Assembly: GCA_963757605.1 (NCBI GenBank)
Contig: CAVWSF010000002.1
Coordinates: 1-64,000 of the forward strand
Reading direction: 5' to 3'
Source of the DNA: JAICJC01 sp963757605
Lineage (GTDB): Bacteria > Actinomycetota > Thermoleophilia > Gaiellales > JAICJC01
Length of the DNA stretch: 64,000 bases
Below are positions 32,098-40,623 of this stretch, one piece after another. How positions within the stretch are numbered: the stretch's first letter is position 1; each line of letters starts with the position of its first letter. The notes below the pieces were generated by a model. It searched no databases and was not told the DNA's origin. It worked only from the letters and a program-made list of their open reading frames with translations. Position numbers and translations under genes: made by a program.

Positions 32098-33248
32098 GAC
32101 TCGGCGACGTGCGGCGGGCCCGGCAGGACGCGGAGCGAGATCTCGCCGCGCAGGAGTCGGACGAGCGAGTCGCCTGCCAGCTCGCGCCGCCACCCGGTGA
32201 GAAGCGGGTGCGGGCGGTCGCCGTCGAGCGCCTGGCCGGCGATGAAGCTCTCGAGGTCGGCCCGCGTCGCGACCAGCTCGGACGCCACGCCGGCCGCGGC
32301 GCAGCGCGCCTGGAGCACGGCGGACGCGAGCGGGAGCACCACCCGGATCCGGCGGCGCACGTCGCCGGGCAGCTCGACGTCGGCGTCGGGCGGCGGGCCG
32401 GGGTCGGCCAGCGTCGCGAGCAGCTCGTCGAGCTGGCGCCCGCGCCGGATCTGAAGGCCGCGGATCCCCTCCGCGTCCTTGGCGGTCGCCGGGCGGCGGC
32501 GGGCGAGCTCCACAAGGGTCGCGTCCTTCACGAGCCACGCCGCCGGCAGGTCGCGACGGCGGGCCTCGCGCTCACGCCAGGCGGCCGCGGCGCGCAGGGC
32601 GGCCAGGCCCTCTGTGCGCACCTTGCCGCGCCCGGCCACCCGCCGCCAGGCGGTGTCGGGATCCTGGACGAAGGGTGCATCCGGCCCGAAGCGGGCCTCG
32701 AGCTCCTCGGCGACCCAGCCCTCCCGGCCCTGCGAGCGCAGGCGGCCGCTGAGAGCGTCCACGGCCGCGAGCAGGTGGCGGACGTCGTCCGCCGCGTACT
32801 CGAACTGGGCATCGGTCAGCGGCCGCCGCTGCCAGTCGGTGAAGCCCTCGTCGTGGCGCAGCCGCACCTTGAGCGCGGCCTCCAGCAGCCGCTCGAGCGA
32901 GAGCGTGCCGCCGTAGCCCGCGAACCCGGCCGCGAGCTGGGTGTCGTAGACGCGCACCGGCCGCACGTCGTGCTGCAGCACGAACGCCGCCAGGTCGCCC
33001 GACGGCGCGTGCATCACCTTCTCGACCGCCGGGTCGGCCATCAGGGCCGCGACGGGGTCGAGGGGCGCGCCCTCGATCGGGTCGACCACGGCCAACCGCG
33101 CCGACGTGGCGATCTGAACGAGGCACAGCCGCGGGGCGTACGTGCGCTCCCACACGAACTCTGTGTCGATCGCGCACCGGCCCTCGGCGCGTGCGGCCTC
33201 GAGCAGCGGCCCCAGTGCCTCGGCGCTCGTGACCTGCTCGATCTGCAT
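32094..33248 (-). CDS. rnd: Ribonuclease D (DEDD exonuclease with HRDC)
   Basis: 384 residues. Exonuclease motifs: CAIDTEFVWERTYAPRLCLVQIA (Exo I D and E), APSGDLAAFVLQ (Exo II D), DVRHLL within FEYAADDVRHLLAAVD (Exo III). HRDC domain at about 205-285 (LAALRAAAAWREREARRRDLPAAWLVKDATLVELARRRP). Role: 3' trimming of tRNA and other RNAs. It leads the operon that continues with MFS, MttB and TMADH-like genes and ends beside tRNA-Arg. Confidence 0.9.
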   Translation of the reverse strand: MQIEQVTSAEALGPLLEAARAEGRCAIDTEFVWERTYAPRLCLVQIATSARLAVVDPIEGAPLDPVAALMADPAVEKVMHAPSGDLAAFVLQHDVRPVRVYDTQLAAGFAGYGGTLSLERLLEAALKVRLRHDEGFTDWQRRPLTDAQFEYAADDVRHLLAAVDALSGRLRSQGREGWVAEELEARFGPDAPFVQDPDTAWRRVAGRGKVRTEGLAALRAAAAWREREARRRDLPAAWLVKDATLVELARRRPATAKDAEGIRGLQIRRGRQLDELLATLADPGPPPDADVELPGDVRRRIRVVLPLASAVLQARCAAAGVASELVATRADLESFIAGQALDGDRPHPLLTGWRRELAGDSLVRLLRGEISLRVLPGPPHVAES

Positions 33249-33274
33249 AACGCCTGACAGTATGCCGTGCGGTG

Positions 33275-33280
33275 TAGTCT
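33275..33280 (+). promoter_or_regulatory. -10-like TAGTCT
   Basis: TAGTCT, 9 nt before ATG 33290; it favours this ATG over the in-frame GTG at 33284, which would lie only 3 nt downstream. Confidence 0.4.
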
Positions 33281-33289
33281 CGGGTGAAC

Positions 33290-33766
33290 ATGGAGCCGTG
33301 GGTCATCTGGGTCGTGGCCGCTGTGGTGCTCGTCATCGCCGAGGCCACGACCACGGCGTTCGTCGCGATCTACTTCGGCTTCGCCGCACTCGTGACCGCG
33401 ATCGCCGCCGCCGCGGGCCTCCCGGTCGCGCTCCAGCTGATCGTCTTCGGCGTCGTCTCGGTGGGCAGCATGGCGCTCACCCGGCCGGCGCTCCGACGTG
33501 CGACCGGCCGCACGGCGGTCATTCGCACGGGCGTCGACGCGATGCAGGGCCGGATCGGCGTGGTCGTCCGGCCGATCGCCGAGCTCGAGCCCGGCCAGGT
33601 GAAGGTGGGCGGCGAGACCTGGACTGCCCGCAGCTACTACGACGGCGACAGGATCGCCGCGGGCGCCCGGATCGAGGTGGTGCGGGTCGAGGGGGTCACC
33701 GCGCTCGTCATCCCCGCCCCGTCACCCCATGACAACGACGACACGAAAGAGGGCTTGGATGCCTGA
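33290..33766 (+). CDS. NfeD-family membrane protein
   Basis: 158 residues. Two to three membrane helices at about residues 3-70 with AEATTTAFVAIYFGFAALVTA, then the soluble OB-fold (GRTAVIRTGVDAMQGRIGVVV, GQVKVGGETWTARSYYDGDRIAAGARIEVVRVEGVTALVIP). NfeD proteins pair with SPFH proteins in membrane quality control; the SPFH gene follows with an 8-nt overlap. Confidence 0.9.
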   Translation: MEPWVIWVVAAVVLVIAEATTTAFVAIYFGFAALVTAIAAAAGLPVALQLIVFGVVSVGSMALTRPALRRATGRTAVIRTGVDAMQGRIGVVVRPIAELEPGQVKVGGETWTARSYYDGDRIAAGARIEVVRVEGVTALVIPAPSPHDNDDTKEGLDA

Positions 33767-34742
33767 GCTGATCGCGATCGGTGCGCTGGTGATCCTGGCG
33801 CTCGTCCTGGTGGCCTCGTCGGTGCGCGTCATCCAGCAGAGCTACGTCGGCATCGTCCAGCGCGTGGGCCGCTACCAGCGCACCATCGGGCCGGGCGTCC
33901 ACCTGCTCGTGCCGATGCTCGACCGGGTGGCGACGGTCGTCGACATGAAGGAGACCGTGCAGGCGTTCGCGCCGCAGCCCGTCATCACCGAGGACAACGT
34001 GACCATCGGGATCGACACGGTCGTCTACTACCAGGTCACCGATGCCGTGAAGGCCACGTACGAGGTGGCCAACGTGCTCCAGGCCATGGAGCAGCTCACC
34101 ATCACGACGCTGCGCAACGTGGTCGGCGCGATGACGCTCGAGGAGACGCTGACCAGCCGTGACTCGATCAACTCGGAGCTGCGGTCGGTGCTCGACGAGG
34201 CGACCGAGAAGTGGGGCGTGCGGGTCACGCGGGTCGAGCTGAAGTCGATCGATCCGCCGCGCACGATCCAGGAGGCGATGGAGCAGCAGATGCGCGCCGA
34301 CCGGGCAAAGCGGGCGGCGGTACTCTCGGCAGAGGGCGAGAAGCAGTCGGCCATCCTGCGCGCGGAGGGCCTCCGCCAGGCGGCGATCCTGAACGCCGAG
34401 GCCGACCAGCAGGCGAACGTCCTGCGTGCCGAGGGCGAGAAGCAGGCCCGGGCGCTGCGGGCGGAAGGCGAGGCGGAGGCGCTGAAGCGCATCTTCACGA
34501 CCGCCGCAGACTCCGGGATCGACCCTTCGGTGATGCTGGGGTACAAGTACCTCGAGACGCTGCCGCAGGTGGCCGCGGGCGACGCGAACAAGCTGATGCT
34601 CCTCCCGGCCGGCGCGTCCGACGCGATGGGCGCGGTCGCCGGGCTCGGCGCGGCATTCGCCGAGGGGGCCGCCGCGACCCGGCGGACGCCCAGGTCGGGA
34701 CCGCCTCCGGCGGCGTCCGACGACCGCGGCGACTCGCAGTAG
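33759..34742 (+). CDS. SPFH/stomatin-like protein
   Basis: 327 residues from ATG 33759, preceded by AAAGAGGG (ATG 33729 is also in frame but overlaps nfeD by 38 nt). An N-terminal membrane hairpin, band-7 domain (VRVIQQSYVGIVQRVGRYQRTIGPGVHLLVPMLDRV, NVTIGIDTVVYYQV), a coiled-coil region rich in AEGEKQ repeats (about 190-245), then a C-terminal tail. It forms oligomeric membrane scaffolds with NfeD. Confidence 0.92.
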   Translation: MPELIAIGALVILALVLVASSVRVIQQSYVGIVQRVGRYQRTIGPGVHLLVPMLDRVATVVDMKETVQAFAPQPVITEDNVTIGIDTVVYYQVTDAVKATYEVANVLQAMEQLTITTLRNVVGAMTLEETLTSRDSINSELRSVLDEATEKWGVRVTRVELKSIDPPRTIQEAMEQQMRADRAKRAAVLSAEGEKQSAILRAEGLRQAAILNAEADQQANVLRAEGEKQARALRAEGEAEALKRIFTTAADSGIDPSVMLGYKYLETLPQVAAGDANKLMLLPAGASDAMGAVAGLGAAFAEGAAATRRTPRSGPPPAASDDRGDSQ

Positions 34743-34745
34743 AAT
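34740..34745 (+). promoter_or_regulatory. -10-like TAGAAT overlapping upstream stop codon
   Basis: TAGAAT, 9 nt before GTG 34755 of coxB. TAG is the stop of the SPFH gene. One mismatch from TATAAT. Confidence 0.45.
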
Positions 34746-34754
34746 CCCCCGGCC

Positions 34755-35492
34755 GTGACCGTCGCCTCCCGACTGCGCACGCTCGCCGCCGCCGTCACGG
34801 CCGTCGTCGCACCCCTCGCGCTGGCCCCCGCCGCGCTCGCCGACACGGCCACGCCGGAGAACCCGGTCGGCCCCGCGTCGCACGCGATCGACAACATTTA
34901 CCGCGCGGTCATCGGGACGACGATGGTGATCTTCATCCTCGTCGGCGGCTGGCTCGTCTACTCGGCCATCCGTTTCCGCGCCCGTCCCGGCCGCCCGATC
35001 GAACCGCCGCAGGTGCGCGGCTCGAGCAGGCTCGAGTGGGGCTGGACGATCGTCCCCGTGCTGATCCTGATCGGGCTCGCCGGCTACACGTTCCACAAGC
35101 TGCCCGACGTGAAGGACGCCCCCGCCGACTCGATGGTCGTGAGCGTCGTCGCCCAGCAGTTCCAGTTCTCCTACGTCTACGGCGCCAACTCGGGCGCCGC
35201 CGAGGGCAAGGCGCCGGCGACCGCGACCACGCTCGTCGTCCCCGAGGACACGCCGGTGAAGCTCGAGGTGCACTCCAAGGACGTGGCGCACGACTGGTGG
35301 GTGCCGTCGCTCGGGCCGAAGATCGACGCGATCCCCGGCCAGACGACCACGACCTGGTTCCGGGCCGACCACGTCGGCACCTACAACGGCCAGTGCGCGG
35401 AGTTCTGCGGGGTCGGCCACTCGACGATGTTGATCACGGTGAAGGTCGTGTCGGCCGCCGAGTGGCAGAGCTTCGCGGGGGGGCTGAAGTGA
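34755..35492 (+). CDS. coxB: Cytochrome c oxidase subunit II (aa3 type)
   Basis: 245 residues from GTG. Signal sequence (about 1-29), two membrane helices (about 50-72, 95-115), then the Cu-A cupredoxin domain: His in DVAHDWWVPSLG and Cys-Glu-Cys-His-Met set in GQCAEFCGVGHSTM. No C-terminal cytochrome c, unlike the second copy at 43 kb. First gene of the coxB-coxA-ctaAB operon. Confidence 0.93.
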   Translation: MTVASRLRTLAAAVTAVVAPLALAPAALADTATPENPVGPASHAIDNIYRAVIGTTMVIFILVGGWLVYSAIRFRARPGRPIEPPQVRGSSRLEWGWTIVPVLILIGLAGYTFHKLPDVKDAPADSMVVSVVAQQFQFSYVYGANSGAAEGKAPATATTLVVPEDTPVKLEVHSKDVAHDWWVPSLGPKIDAIPGQTTTTWFRADHVGTYNGQCAEFCGVGHSTMLITVKVVSAAEWQSFAGGLK

Positions 35493-35499
35493 GGCGCGA

Positions 35500-37134
35500 A
35501 TGGTGACCGAGGCCGTCGCCTCGCCGGCCGCCGGCCGGTCCGCGCCGGCGCGGACCGGCTTCTGGTCGTGGGTGACCACCGTCGACCACAAGCGGATCGG
35601 GGCGCTCTACCTGATCACGACCCTCTTCTTCTTCGTCACGGGCGGCCTCATGGCGCTCGCGATGCGGCTCCAGCTCGAGCACTCGTCGAACCAGGTGATC
35701 TCGGCCGACTCGTACGACCGCATCTTCACCATGCACGGGACGACGATGGTGTTCCTCTTCGTCGTGCCGGTGATGGCGGCGTTCGGCAACTACATGGTGC
35801 CGCTCATGATCGGCGCCCGCGACATGGCCTTCCCGCGTCTGAACGCCGCGTCGCTCTGGCTCCTGATCCTCGGCGGGCTCGTCATGTACCTCGGGTTCGT
35901 GTGGGGCGGCGGCGCCGCCGACGCCGGCTGGACGTCCTACCCGCCGCTCTCGGTGCAGTCGCCGGGCCACGGGATCGACCTGTGGATCGTCGGCCTCCAC
36001 ATCGTCTCGATCAGCTCCATCATCGGGGCCGTGAACTTCATCTGCACGATCCACAACATGCGCGCGCCGGGGATGCGGCTCACGCGGATGCCGCTCTTCG
36101 TCTGGACCATCGACGTCTACGCCTTCATGATCATCCTGGCGCTGCCGCTGCTCTCGGGCGCGCTCACGATGCTCCTGCTCGACCGCAACTACGGGACGAG
36201 CTTCTACGCCGCGAGCCACTACGGCCCGCTCCTCTACCAGCACCTCTTCTGGGCCTTCGGGCACCCGGAGGTGTACGTGGTCGCGCTGCCGGGCTTCGGC
36301 ATGATCTCCGAGATCGTTCCGGTCTTCTCGCGAAAGCCGCTCTTCGGCTACCGCGCGCTGGTCTACGCCACCGTCGCGATCGCCTTCCTGGGCTTCCTCG
36401 TGTGGGGCCACCACATGTTCGCGGTCGGCATGTCGACGCCGCTCCAGGCCTGGTTCATGCTGGCGTCGATGGCGATCGCCGTGCCGACGGGGGTCAAGAT
36501 CTTCAACTGGATCGGGACGATGTGGATGGGCCAGATCCGGTTCGAGCCGCCGATGCTGTTTGCGACCGGGTTCATCCTGGTCTTCCTGATCGGCGGCCTT
36601 TCGGGGATCGCGCTCGCGATCTTCCCGTTCGACCTGTACGTGACCGACAGCTACTTCGTCGTCGCCCACTTCCACTACGTGATGGGGAGCATCCCCGTGT
36701 TCGCGGTGCTCGGCGGGCTGCACTACTGGTATCCCAAGATGACCGGGCGGATGCTCGACCGCACGCTCGCGATCCGCAGCTTCTGGGTGCTCTTCGTCGG
36801 CTTCAACCTCACGTTCTTCCCGATGCACGCGATGGGGCTCTCGGGGATGCCGCGCCGGGTCGCCTCGTACACCAACACCGACTGGAACGTCTACAACCAG
36901 ATCGCGACGCTGGGCGCGTTCATCCTGGCGGTCGGCGTGCTGATGGTGCTGATCAACTGCCTGCGGTCGCTGCGCTTCGGGCGAATCGCGCCGGCCGACC
37001 CGTGGGGCGGGAACACGCTCGAGTGGTACACGTCCTCGCCCCCGCCCCCGCACAACTTCGACAGCCTGCCGCCGATCCGGTCCGAGCGCCCGCTCGACGA
37101 CCTGCGCCGCGAGGCGGCCGCGGCCCGCGCGTGA
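35500..37134 (+). CDS. coxA: Cytochrome c oxidase subunit I (aa3 type)
   Basis: 544 residues, twelve helices. Heme and Cu-B ligands are visible: FTMHGTTMVF (heme a His), HPEVYVVALPGFGMISE (Cu-B His and cross-linked Tyr), WGHHMFAVG (two Cu-B His), VVAHFHYVMG (heme a3 and heme a His). The YVVALPGFG motif and the K-channel region fit A-type oxidases. ATG 35500 follows GTGAGGCG. The stop overlaps the next start (GTGA). Confidence 0.94.
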   Translation: MVTEAVASPAAGRSAPARTGFWSWVTTVDHKRIGALYLITTLFFFVTGGLMALAMRLQLEHSSNQVISADSYDRIFTMHGTTMVFLFVVPVMAAFGNYMVPLMIGARDMAFPRLNAASLWLLILGGLVMYLGFVWGGGAADAGWTSYPPLSVQSPGHGIDLWIVGLHIVSISSIIGAVNFICTIHNMRAPGMRLTRMPLFVWTIDVYAFMIILALPLLSGALTMLLLDRNYGTSFYAASHYGPLLYQHLFWAFGHPEVYVVALPGFGMISEIVPVFSRKPLFGYRALVYATVAIAFLGFLVWGHHMFAVGMSTPLQAWFMLASMAIAVPTGVKIFNWIGTMWMGQIRFEPPMLFATGFILVFLIGGLSGIALAIFPFDLYVTDSYFVVAHFHYVMGSIPVFAVLGGLHYWYPKMTGRMLDRTLAIRSFWVLFVGFNLTFFPMHAMGLSGMPRRVASYTNTDWNVYNQIATLGAFILAVGVLMVLINCLRSLRFGRIAPADPWGGNTLEWYTSSPPPPHNFDSLPPIRSERPLDDLRREAAAARA

Positions 37135-38915
37135 CCTCACGGCGCCTGGTCACGTTCGCCGCGCTGGTCGCGGCGCTGGCCTGGGCGCTCATGACGGTCG
37201 GGGCCTACGTCCGCGTCTCGGACTCCGGGCTCGGTTGCCCCGACTGGCCGGCCTGCCACGGCCAGCTCGTCGCCGGCGGGCACCACGCCCTGATCGAGCA
37301 GGTGCACCGCTGGATCGTGACCGTGCTCTCGGTCGCACTCGTCGTCCTGGCGGCGCTCGTCTACCGCATGCGCCGGGGCGAGCGCCGGGTCACCATGACG
37401 ATGACCCTCACGCTGGCGCTGCTCGGCCTCCAGGTCGTGCTCGGCGGCGTCACCGTCCTTCTGAACAACGTCTCGTGGACGGTGGTGCTGCACTACGGCG
37501 CAGCGGCGGCGCTCCTGGCGGCCGTGCTGCTCGTCGTGGTGCGCTTGGCCTTCCCGGAGGCCGAATCGCCTCCGCGCGACGGCTACGTCCGGCTCGTCAC
37601 GTGGCTCGCAGGGATCACCTTCGGCCTCCTGCTCATGGGTGCGACCGTCGCGACGACCGACTCCCACGAGGCGTGCGGCAAGAGCTTCCCGCTCTGCAAG
37701 GGCTCGATCGCGCCGTCGGTCGACCACCATGTGGTGATCCACATGGCTCACCGGATCTGGGCCGGGGTGGCGCTCGTCCTGGCGTTGTGGGTGTGGCGCC
37801 AGACCGCACGCACGCGGCGCGGCGTGTGGCAGCTCGAGGCGGCCGCGCGGGGCATGGCGAGCCTCTTCCTCGCACAGGCCGCGATCGGGGTCGCGGTGGT
37901 GGAGGCGGGGGAGAACGATGTGCTCGAGGTGCTGCACTCGTCCCTCGCCTCGCTCACGTGGCTCGCGGTCGCTACGCTCCTCTGGATGGCGCGCACGCTT
38001 CCCGCCCCCGAGCTCGTGCGGCCGAGCGAAGCGACCGAGCGCGCCGCGTGGCGGACGAGCATCGCCGACTACATGACGCTTGTGAAGCCGCGCATCATGC
38101 TGCTCATCCTGATCACGGCCTACGGGGCGATGGCGTTCGCCGCCGACGGGCTGCCGCCGGCCGGACTCACGGCCTGGACGCTCCTCGGGCTGGGGCTCTC
38201 CTCAGGCGGTGCGAGCGCGATCAACCACTACCTCGACCGCGACATCGACGCCCGCATGACGCGCACCGCCGACCGGCCGCTGCCCACGGGGCGGGTGGCG
38301 CCCGAGGCGGCGCTCGGCTTCGGCGCTGGGCTCATCATCGCGTCCGTCGCCGTGCTGGCGCTGAACGTCAACCTCATCTCCGCTGGGCTGGCGCTGGCCG
38401 GCGCGTTCACCTACGTCGTGGTCTACACGTACTGGCTGAAGCGGCGCACCCCGCTCAACATCGTGATCGGCGGCGCCGCGGGCGCCGTGCCTCCGCTGGT
38501 CGGGTGGGCGGCGGTGACGGGGCACGTCGGACTGCCGGCCGCCTTCATGTTCGCGATCATCTTCCTGTGGACGCCGCCCCACTTCTGGGCGCTCGCGATC
38601 CTGATGAAGCGCGAGTACGCGAACGCGGGCATCCCGATGCTTCCGGTCGTGCGGGGAGAGCGTGAGACGGCCCGCCAGATCCTGCTCTACACCCTGCTCC
38701 TGGTCGGGATCTCGCTGCTCCCGTTCGCCGACCGGACGTTCGGGTGGGTCTACCTCACCGGTGCCGTCGTGCTGGGCGCCGAGTTCGTGCTCCTCGCGGT
38801 GCGGCTGCTGCGCGACACCTCGCCGCCGGCCGCCCGCCGGCTCTTCCTCTACTCGCTCGCCTACCTGGCGCTGCTCTTCGTCGTCATCGGGCTCGACCGG
38901 GCCCGGCTTACGTAG
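37131..38915 (+). CDS. Fused heme A synthase-heme O synthase (CtaA-CtaB)
   Basis: 594 residues in one frame. The first half is CtaA: VGAYVRVSDSGLGCPDWPACHGQ, EQVHRWIVTV, VVLHYGAAAALL, CGKSFPLCKG and IHMAHRIWAG give the four heme-ligand His and two Cys pairs. The second half from about residue 305 is the farnesyltransferase CtaB: ADYMTLVKPRIMLLILITAY, NHYLDRDIDARMTRTADRPL (Mg-prenyl-PP site), WTPPHFWALAILMKREYANAGIPMLPVV. No stop or start signal separates them. It should make heme O and then heme A from heme B. Confidence 0.93.
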   Translation: MTSRRLVTFAALVAALAWALMTVGAYVRVSDSGLGCPDWPACHGQLVAGGHHALIEQVHRWIVTVLSVALVVLAALVYRMRRGERRVTMTMTLTLALLGLQVVLGGVTVLLNNVSWTVVLHYGAAAALLAAVLLVVVRLAFPEAESPPRDGYVRLVTWLAGITFGLLLMGATVATTDSHEACGKSFPLCKGSIAPSVDHHVVIHMAHRIWAGVALVLALWVWRQTARTRRGVWQLEAAARGMASLFLAQAAIGVAVVEAGENDVLEVLHSSLASLTWLAVATLLWMARTLPAPELVRPSEATERAAWRTSIADYMTLVKPRIMLLILITAYGAMAFAADGLPPAGLTAWTLLGLGLSSGGASAINHYLDRDIDARMTRTADRPLPTGRVAPEAALGFGAGLIIASVAVLALNVNLISAGLALAGAFTYVVVYTYWLKRRTPLNIVIGGAAGAVPPLVGWAAVTGHVGLPAAFMFAIIFLWTPPHFWALAILMKREYANAGIPMLPVVRGERETARQILLYTLLLVGISLLPFADRTFGWVYLTGAVVLGAEFVLLAVRLLRDTSPPAARRLFLYSLAYLALLFVVIGLDRARLT

Positions 38916-38918
38916 TAT
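38913..38918 (+). promoter_or_regulatory. -10-like TAGTAT overlapping upstream stop codon
   Basis: TAGTAT, 6 nt before GTG 38925. TAG is the stop of the CtaA-CtaB fusion. Suggests an extra promoter inside the oxidase operon. Confidence 0.45.
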
Positions 38919-38924
38919 CCGACC

Positions 38925-39041
38925 GTGCTCGACCGCGAAACCGCCACCAAGAACATCACCCTGGCGCTCAAGCTGGGGATCGTCGCCATCACGCTCTTCG
39001 CCGGCACGCTCGTGATCGGGATCCTCGTCCGCTATGGCTGA
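38925..39041 (+). CDS. 38-residue single-helix membrane protein
   Basis: From GTG 38925: charged start (LDRETATKN), then one hydrophobic helix (ITLALKLGIVAITLFAG, ending VIGILVRYG) and TGA that overlaps the next gene's ATG by 8 nt. No known family. Its place between ctaAB and the 68-residue protein suggests a small oxidase-associated subunit. Confidence 0.6.
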   Translation: MLDRETATKNITLALKLGIVAITLFAGTLVIGILVRYG

Positions 39042-39240
39042 GCACGAGGACTTCCACCTCCCGGAACCGTCGCCGCTCCCGATCGTCACCTCGATCGGGA
39101 TCGCGCTCATCCTGTTCGGCTTCGTGCCGGACTCACGGCTCTGGCGGCTTGCGATCGTCTCGATCGGGGCGACTATCACGCTCGGCGCCGGCTGGATCTG
39201 GCTGCGGGACTCGATGACCGAGTACCGCGAGCTCGACTGA
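39034..39240 (+). CDS. Small membrane protein, oxidase subunit IV-like
   Basis: 68 residues with two hydrophobic helices (PLPIVTSIGIALILFGFV; LAIVSIGATITLGAGWIW) and charged ends. The size, His/Glu-rich N-terminus (AEHEDFHLPEPSP) and position last in a cox operon match the actinobacterial CtaF-type subunit, but sequence identity is not certain. Confidence 0.65.
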   Translation: MAEHEDFHLPEPSPLPIVTSIGIALILFGFVPDSRLWRLAIVSIGATITLGAGWIWLRDSMTEYRELD

Positions 39241-39253
39241 CGCAGCGGGCGGG

Positions 39254-39784
39254 ATGAGAACGCCGGTCCTCACAGACGGCGGAGTGACCCTCGACGCCTT
39301 CCGGCGCGCGGACTGGCGGGCACATCTCGCCGGCGACGACGACGAGCTCGCCCGCCGCCTCGGGTGGAGCCCGGGCGATTCGACGCCGGAGGGCGTCCGC
39401 ACGGCGATCCGGCGCCGGCAGCGCGCATGGCAACGCGACGGTCACGTCCGCGCCCGGGCCATCCGGGCGGCCGGCGAGCTGGTGGGCGGCCGGCGAGCTG
39501 CGTCTCCGCGAGGGCGCGATCGCCGAGCTTTCCTACTGGACGCTGTCCGGGCACCGCCGCCGGGGCTACGCGACCCCCGCGGTCCGCCTCGTCTCCCGAC
39601 ACGCATTCGCTGACATGGGGATCGCCCGGATCGAGCTCTTCATCCCGACGACGCCGCGTCGGTGGCCGTCGCCCGTGCGGCCGGTTTCACCGCCGAAGGC
39701 ACGCTCCGCCGGCGCGCCGTCCTCCTGGGCAAGCGTTACGACGTCGTCCTATTCTCCCGACTCGTGACGGACGCCGGACCCTAA
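39254..39784 (+). pseudogene. GNAT acetyltransferase, two frameshifts
   Basis: RimJ/RimL-type N-acetyltransferase, 177 codons overall, net in frame. The start frame gives LTDGGVTLDAFRRADWRAHL. After about 39495 the sense continues in another frame as ELRLREGAIAELSYWTLSGH, RRGYATPAVRLVSRHAFADM (acetyl-CoA motif R-x-x-G-Y/A) and GIARIELFI. After about 39645 it returns to the first frame: VAVARAAGFTAEGTLRRRAV, GKRYDVVLFSRL. Adjacent to the oxidase operon end and repeat-rich DNA. Confidence 0.8.
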
Positions 39785-39844
39785 GCGTCACAATGCACCG
39801 CCAAGCGCCACACCAACGAAACGAATCGCCGACGGAGCTCCACA

Positions 39845-39857
39845 GGGGTCAGACCCC
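39845..39857 (+). repeat. GGGGTCAGACCCC palindrome
   Basis: Identical to 8510-8522; lies 41 nt before the left end of copy 4. Confidence 0.7.
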
Positions 39858-39898
39858 GGTTGGCCACCGCGGAAATTCGTTGCAGGGTCGCAACACAT

Positions 39899-40008
39899 GC
39901 ACCGAACGCCCGCAGCGACGGCGAAGACCGCGCTCTTCGGCGGCGCGCACCAAAGGCACGCCACCCGTTAAGGAGGGGGCTCACGGGGGAACCCTGGGTT
40001 CCCCCGTG
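39899..40008 (+). repeat. Two-hairpin intergenic element, copy 4
   Basis: Left flank GCACCGAACGCCCGC as in copy 3; left hairpin CGAAGA / TCTTCG with one G-G mismatch further out; right hairpin CACGGGGGAAC / GTTCCCCCGTG. The A:T pair here replaces the G:C pair of copies 1 and 3, a compensatory change. It ends 3 nt from the coxC stop. Confidence 0.8.
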
Positions 40009-40011
40009 TCC

Positions 40012-40623
40012 CTAGAGGAGATAGACGACGGTGTAGAGCAGGATCCACACGACGTCGACGAAGTGCCAGTAGAGGCCCGTCACCTCGAGGCCGATGTGCT
40101 CGGCGCCGGAGTAGTGGCCCCGGCAGGCGCGTATGAAGGCGATGGTGAGGAGGGTCGCGCCGACGAAGACGTGCATGCCGTGCAGGCCCGTCAGCGCGAA
40201 GAACCCGGACGCGAAGCCGTTGTCCGACGGGACGAAGCCGAGGTTCAGGTACTCGTGCACCTGGAGGCTCAGGAAGGTGAGCCCCATCGCGAGGGTCAGG
40301 AAGAGCCCGACGATGAGCCCGAACCGCTGGTCGCGCTTGATCGACACGAGCGCCCAGTGCATCGTGAACGAGGACGAGATCAGGATGGCCGTGTTGATCC
40401 CGGTGGCCTCCTTGGGGATCTCCATGCCCTCCGGCGGCCACGGGCTGTGCGTGAACCGCATGTAGAAGAAGATCGTGAAGAACGACCCGAAGAGCATGAT
40501 CTCCGAGCCGAGGAACATGATCATGCCCAGGAAGACGGGCGATCGGAGCAGGCTGTCGTGGTAGGCGGAGACCGAGCCGTCGGCGTGGTGATGGCCGTCG
40601 GCGGTGGCGGCGTGGGCGCTCAT
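40012..40623 (-). CDS. coxC: Cytochrome c oxidase subunit III
   Basis: 203 residues, five helices (lacks the first two of the seven-helix form, as usual in actinobacteria). His-rich N-terminus (ADGHHHADGS), then FLGMIMFLGSEIMLFGSFF, TALHGMHVF-type motif (ALTGLHGMHVFVGA) and GLYWHFVDVVWILLYTVVYL. ATGA overlap with the preceding long subunit I gene. The stop is followed by copy 4 of the two-hairpin element. Confidence 0.93.
   Translation of the reverse strand: MSAHAATADGHHHADGSVSAYHDSLLRSPVFLGMIMFLGSEIMLFGSFFTIFFYMRFTHSPWPPEGMEIPKEATGINTAILISSSFTMHWALVSIKRDQRFGLIVGLFLTLAMGLTFLSLQVHEYLNLGFVPSDNGFASGFFALTGLHGMHVFVGATLLTIAFIRACRGHYSGAEHIGLEVTGLYWHFVDVVWILLYTVVYLL

Noticed and set aside
39919..40008. 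Simple Rho-independent terminator of coxC
   Set aside because: The hairpin fits, but there is no U-tract and the conserved second hairpin and spacer go beyond a plain terminator; kept as a repeat element instead.
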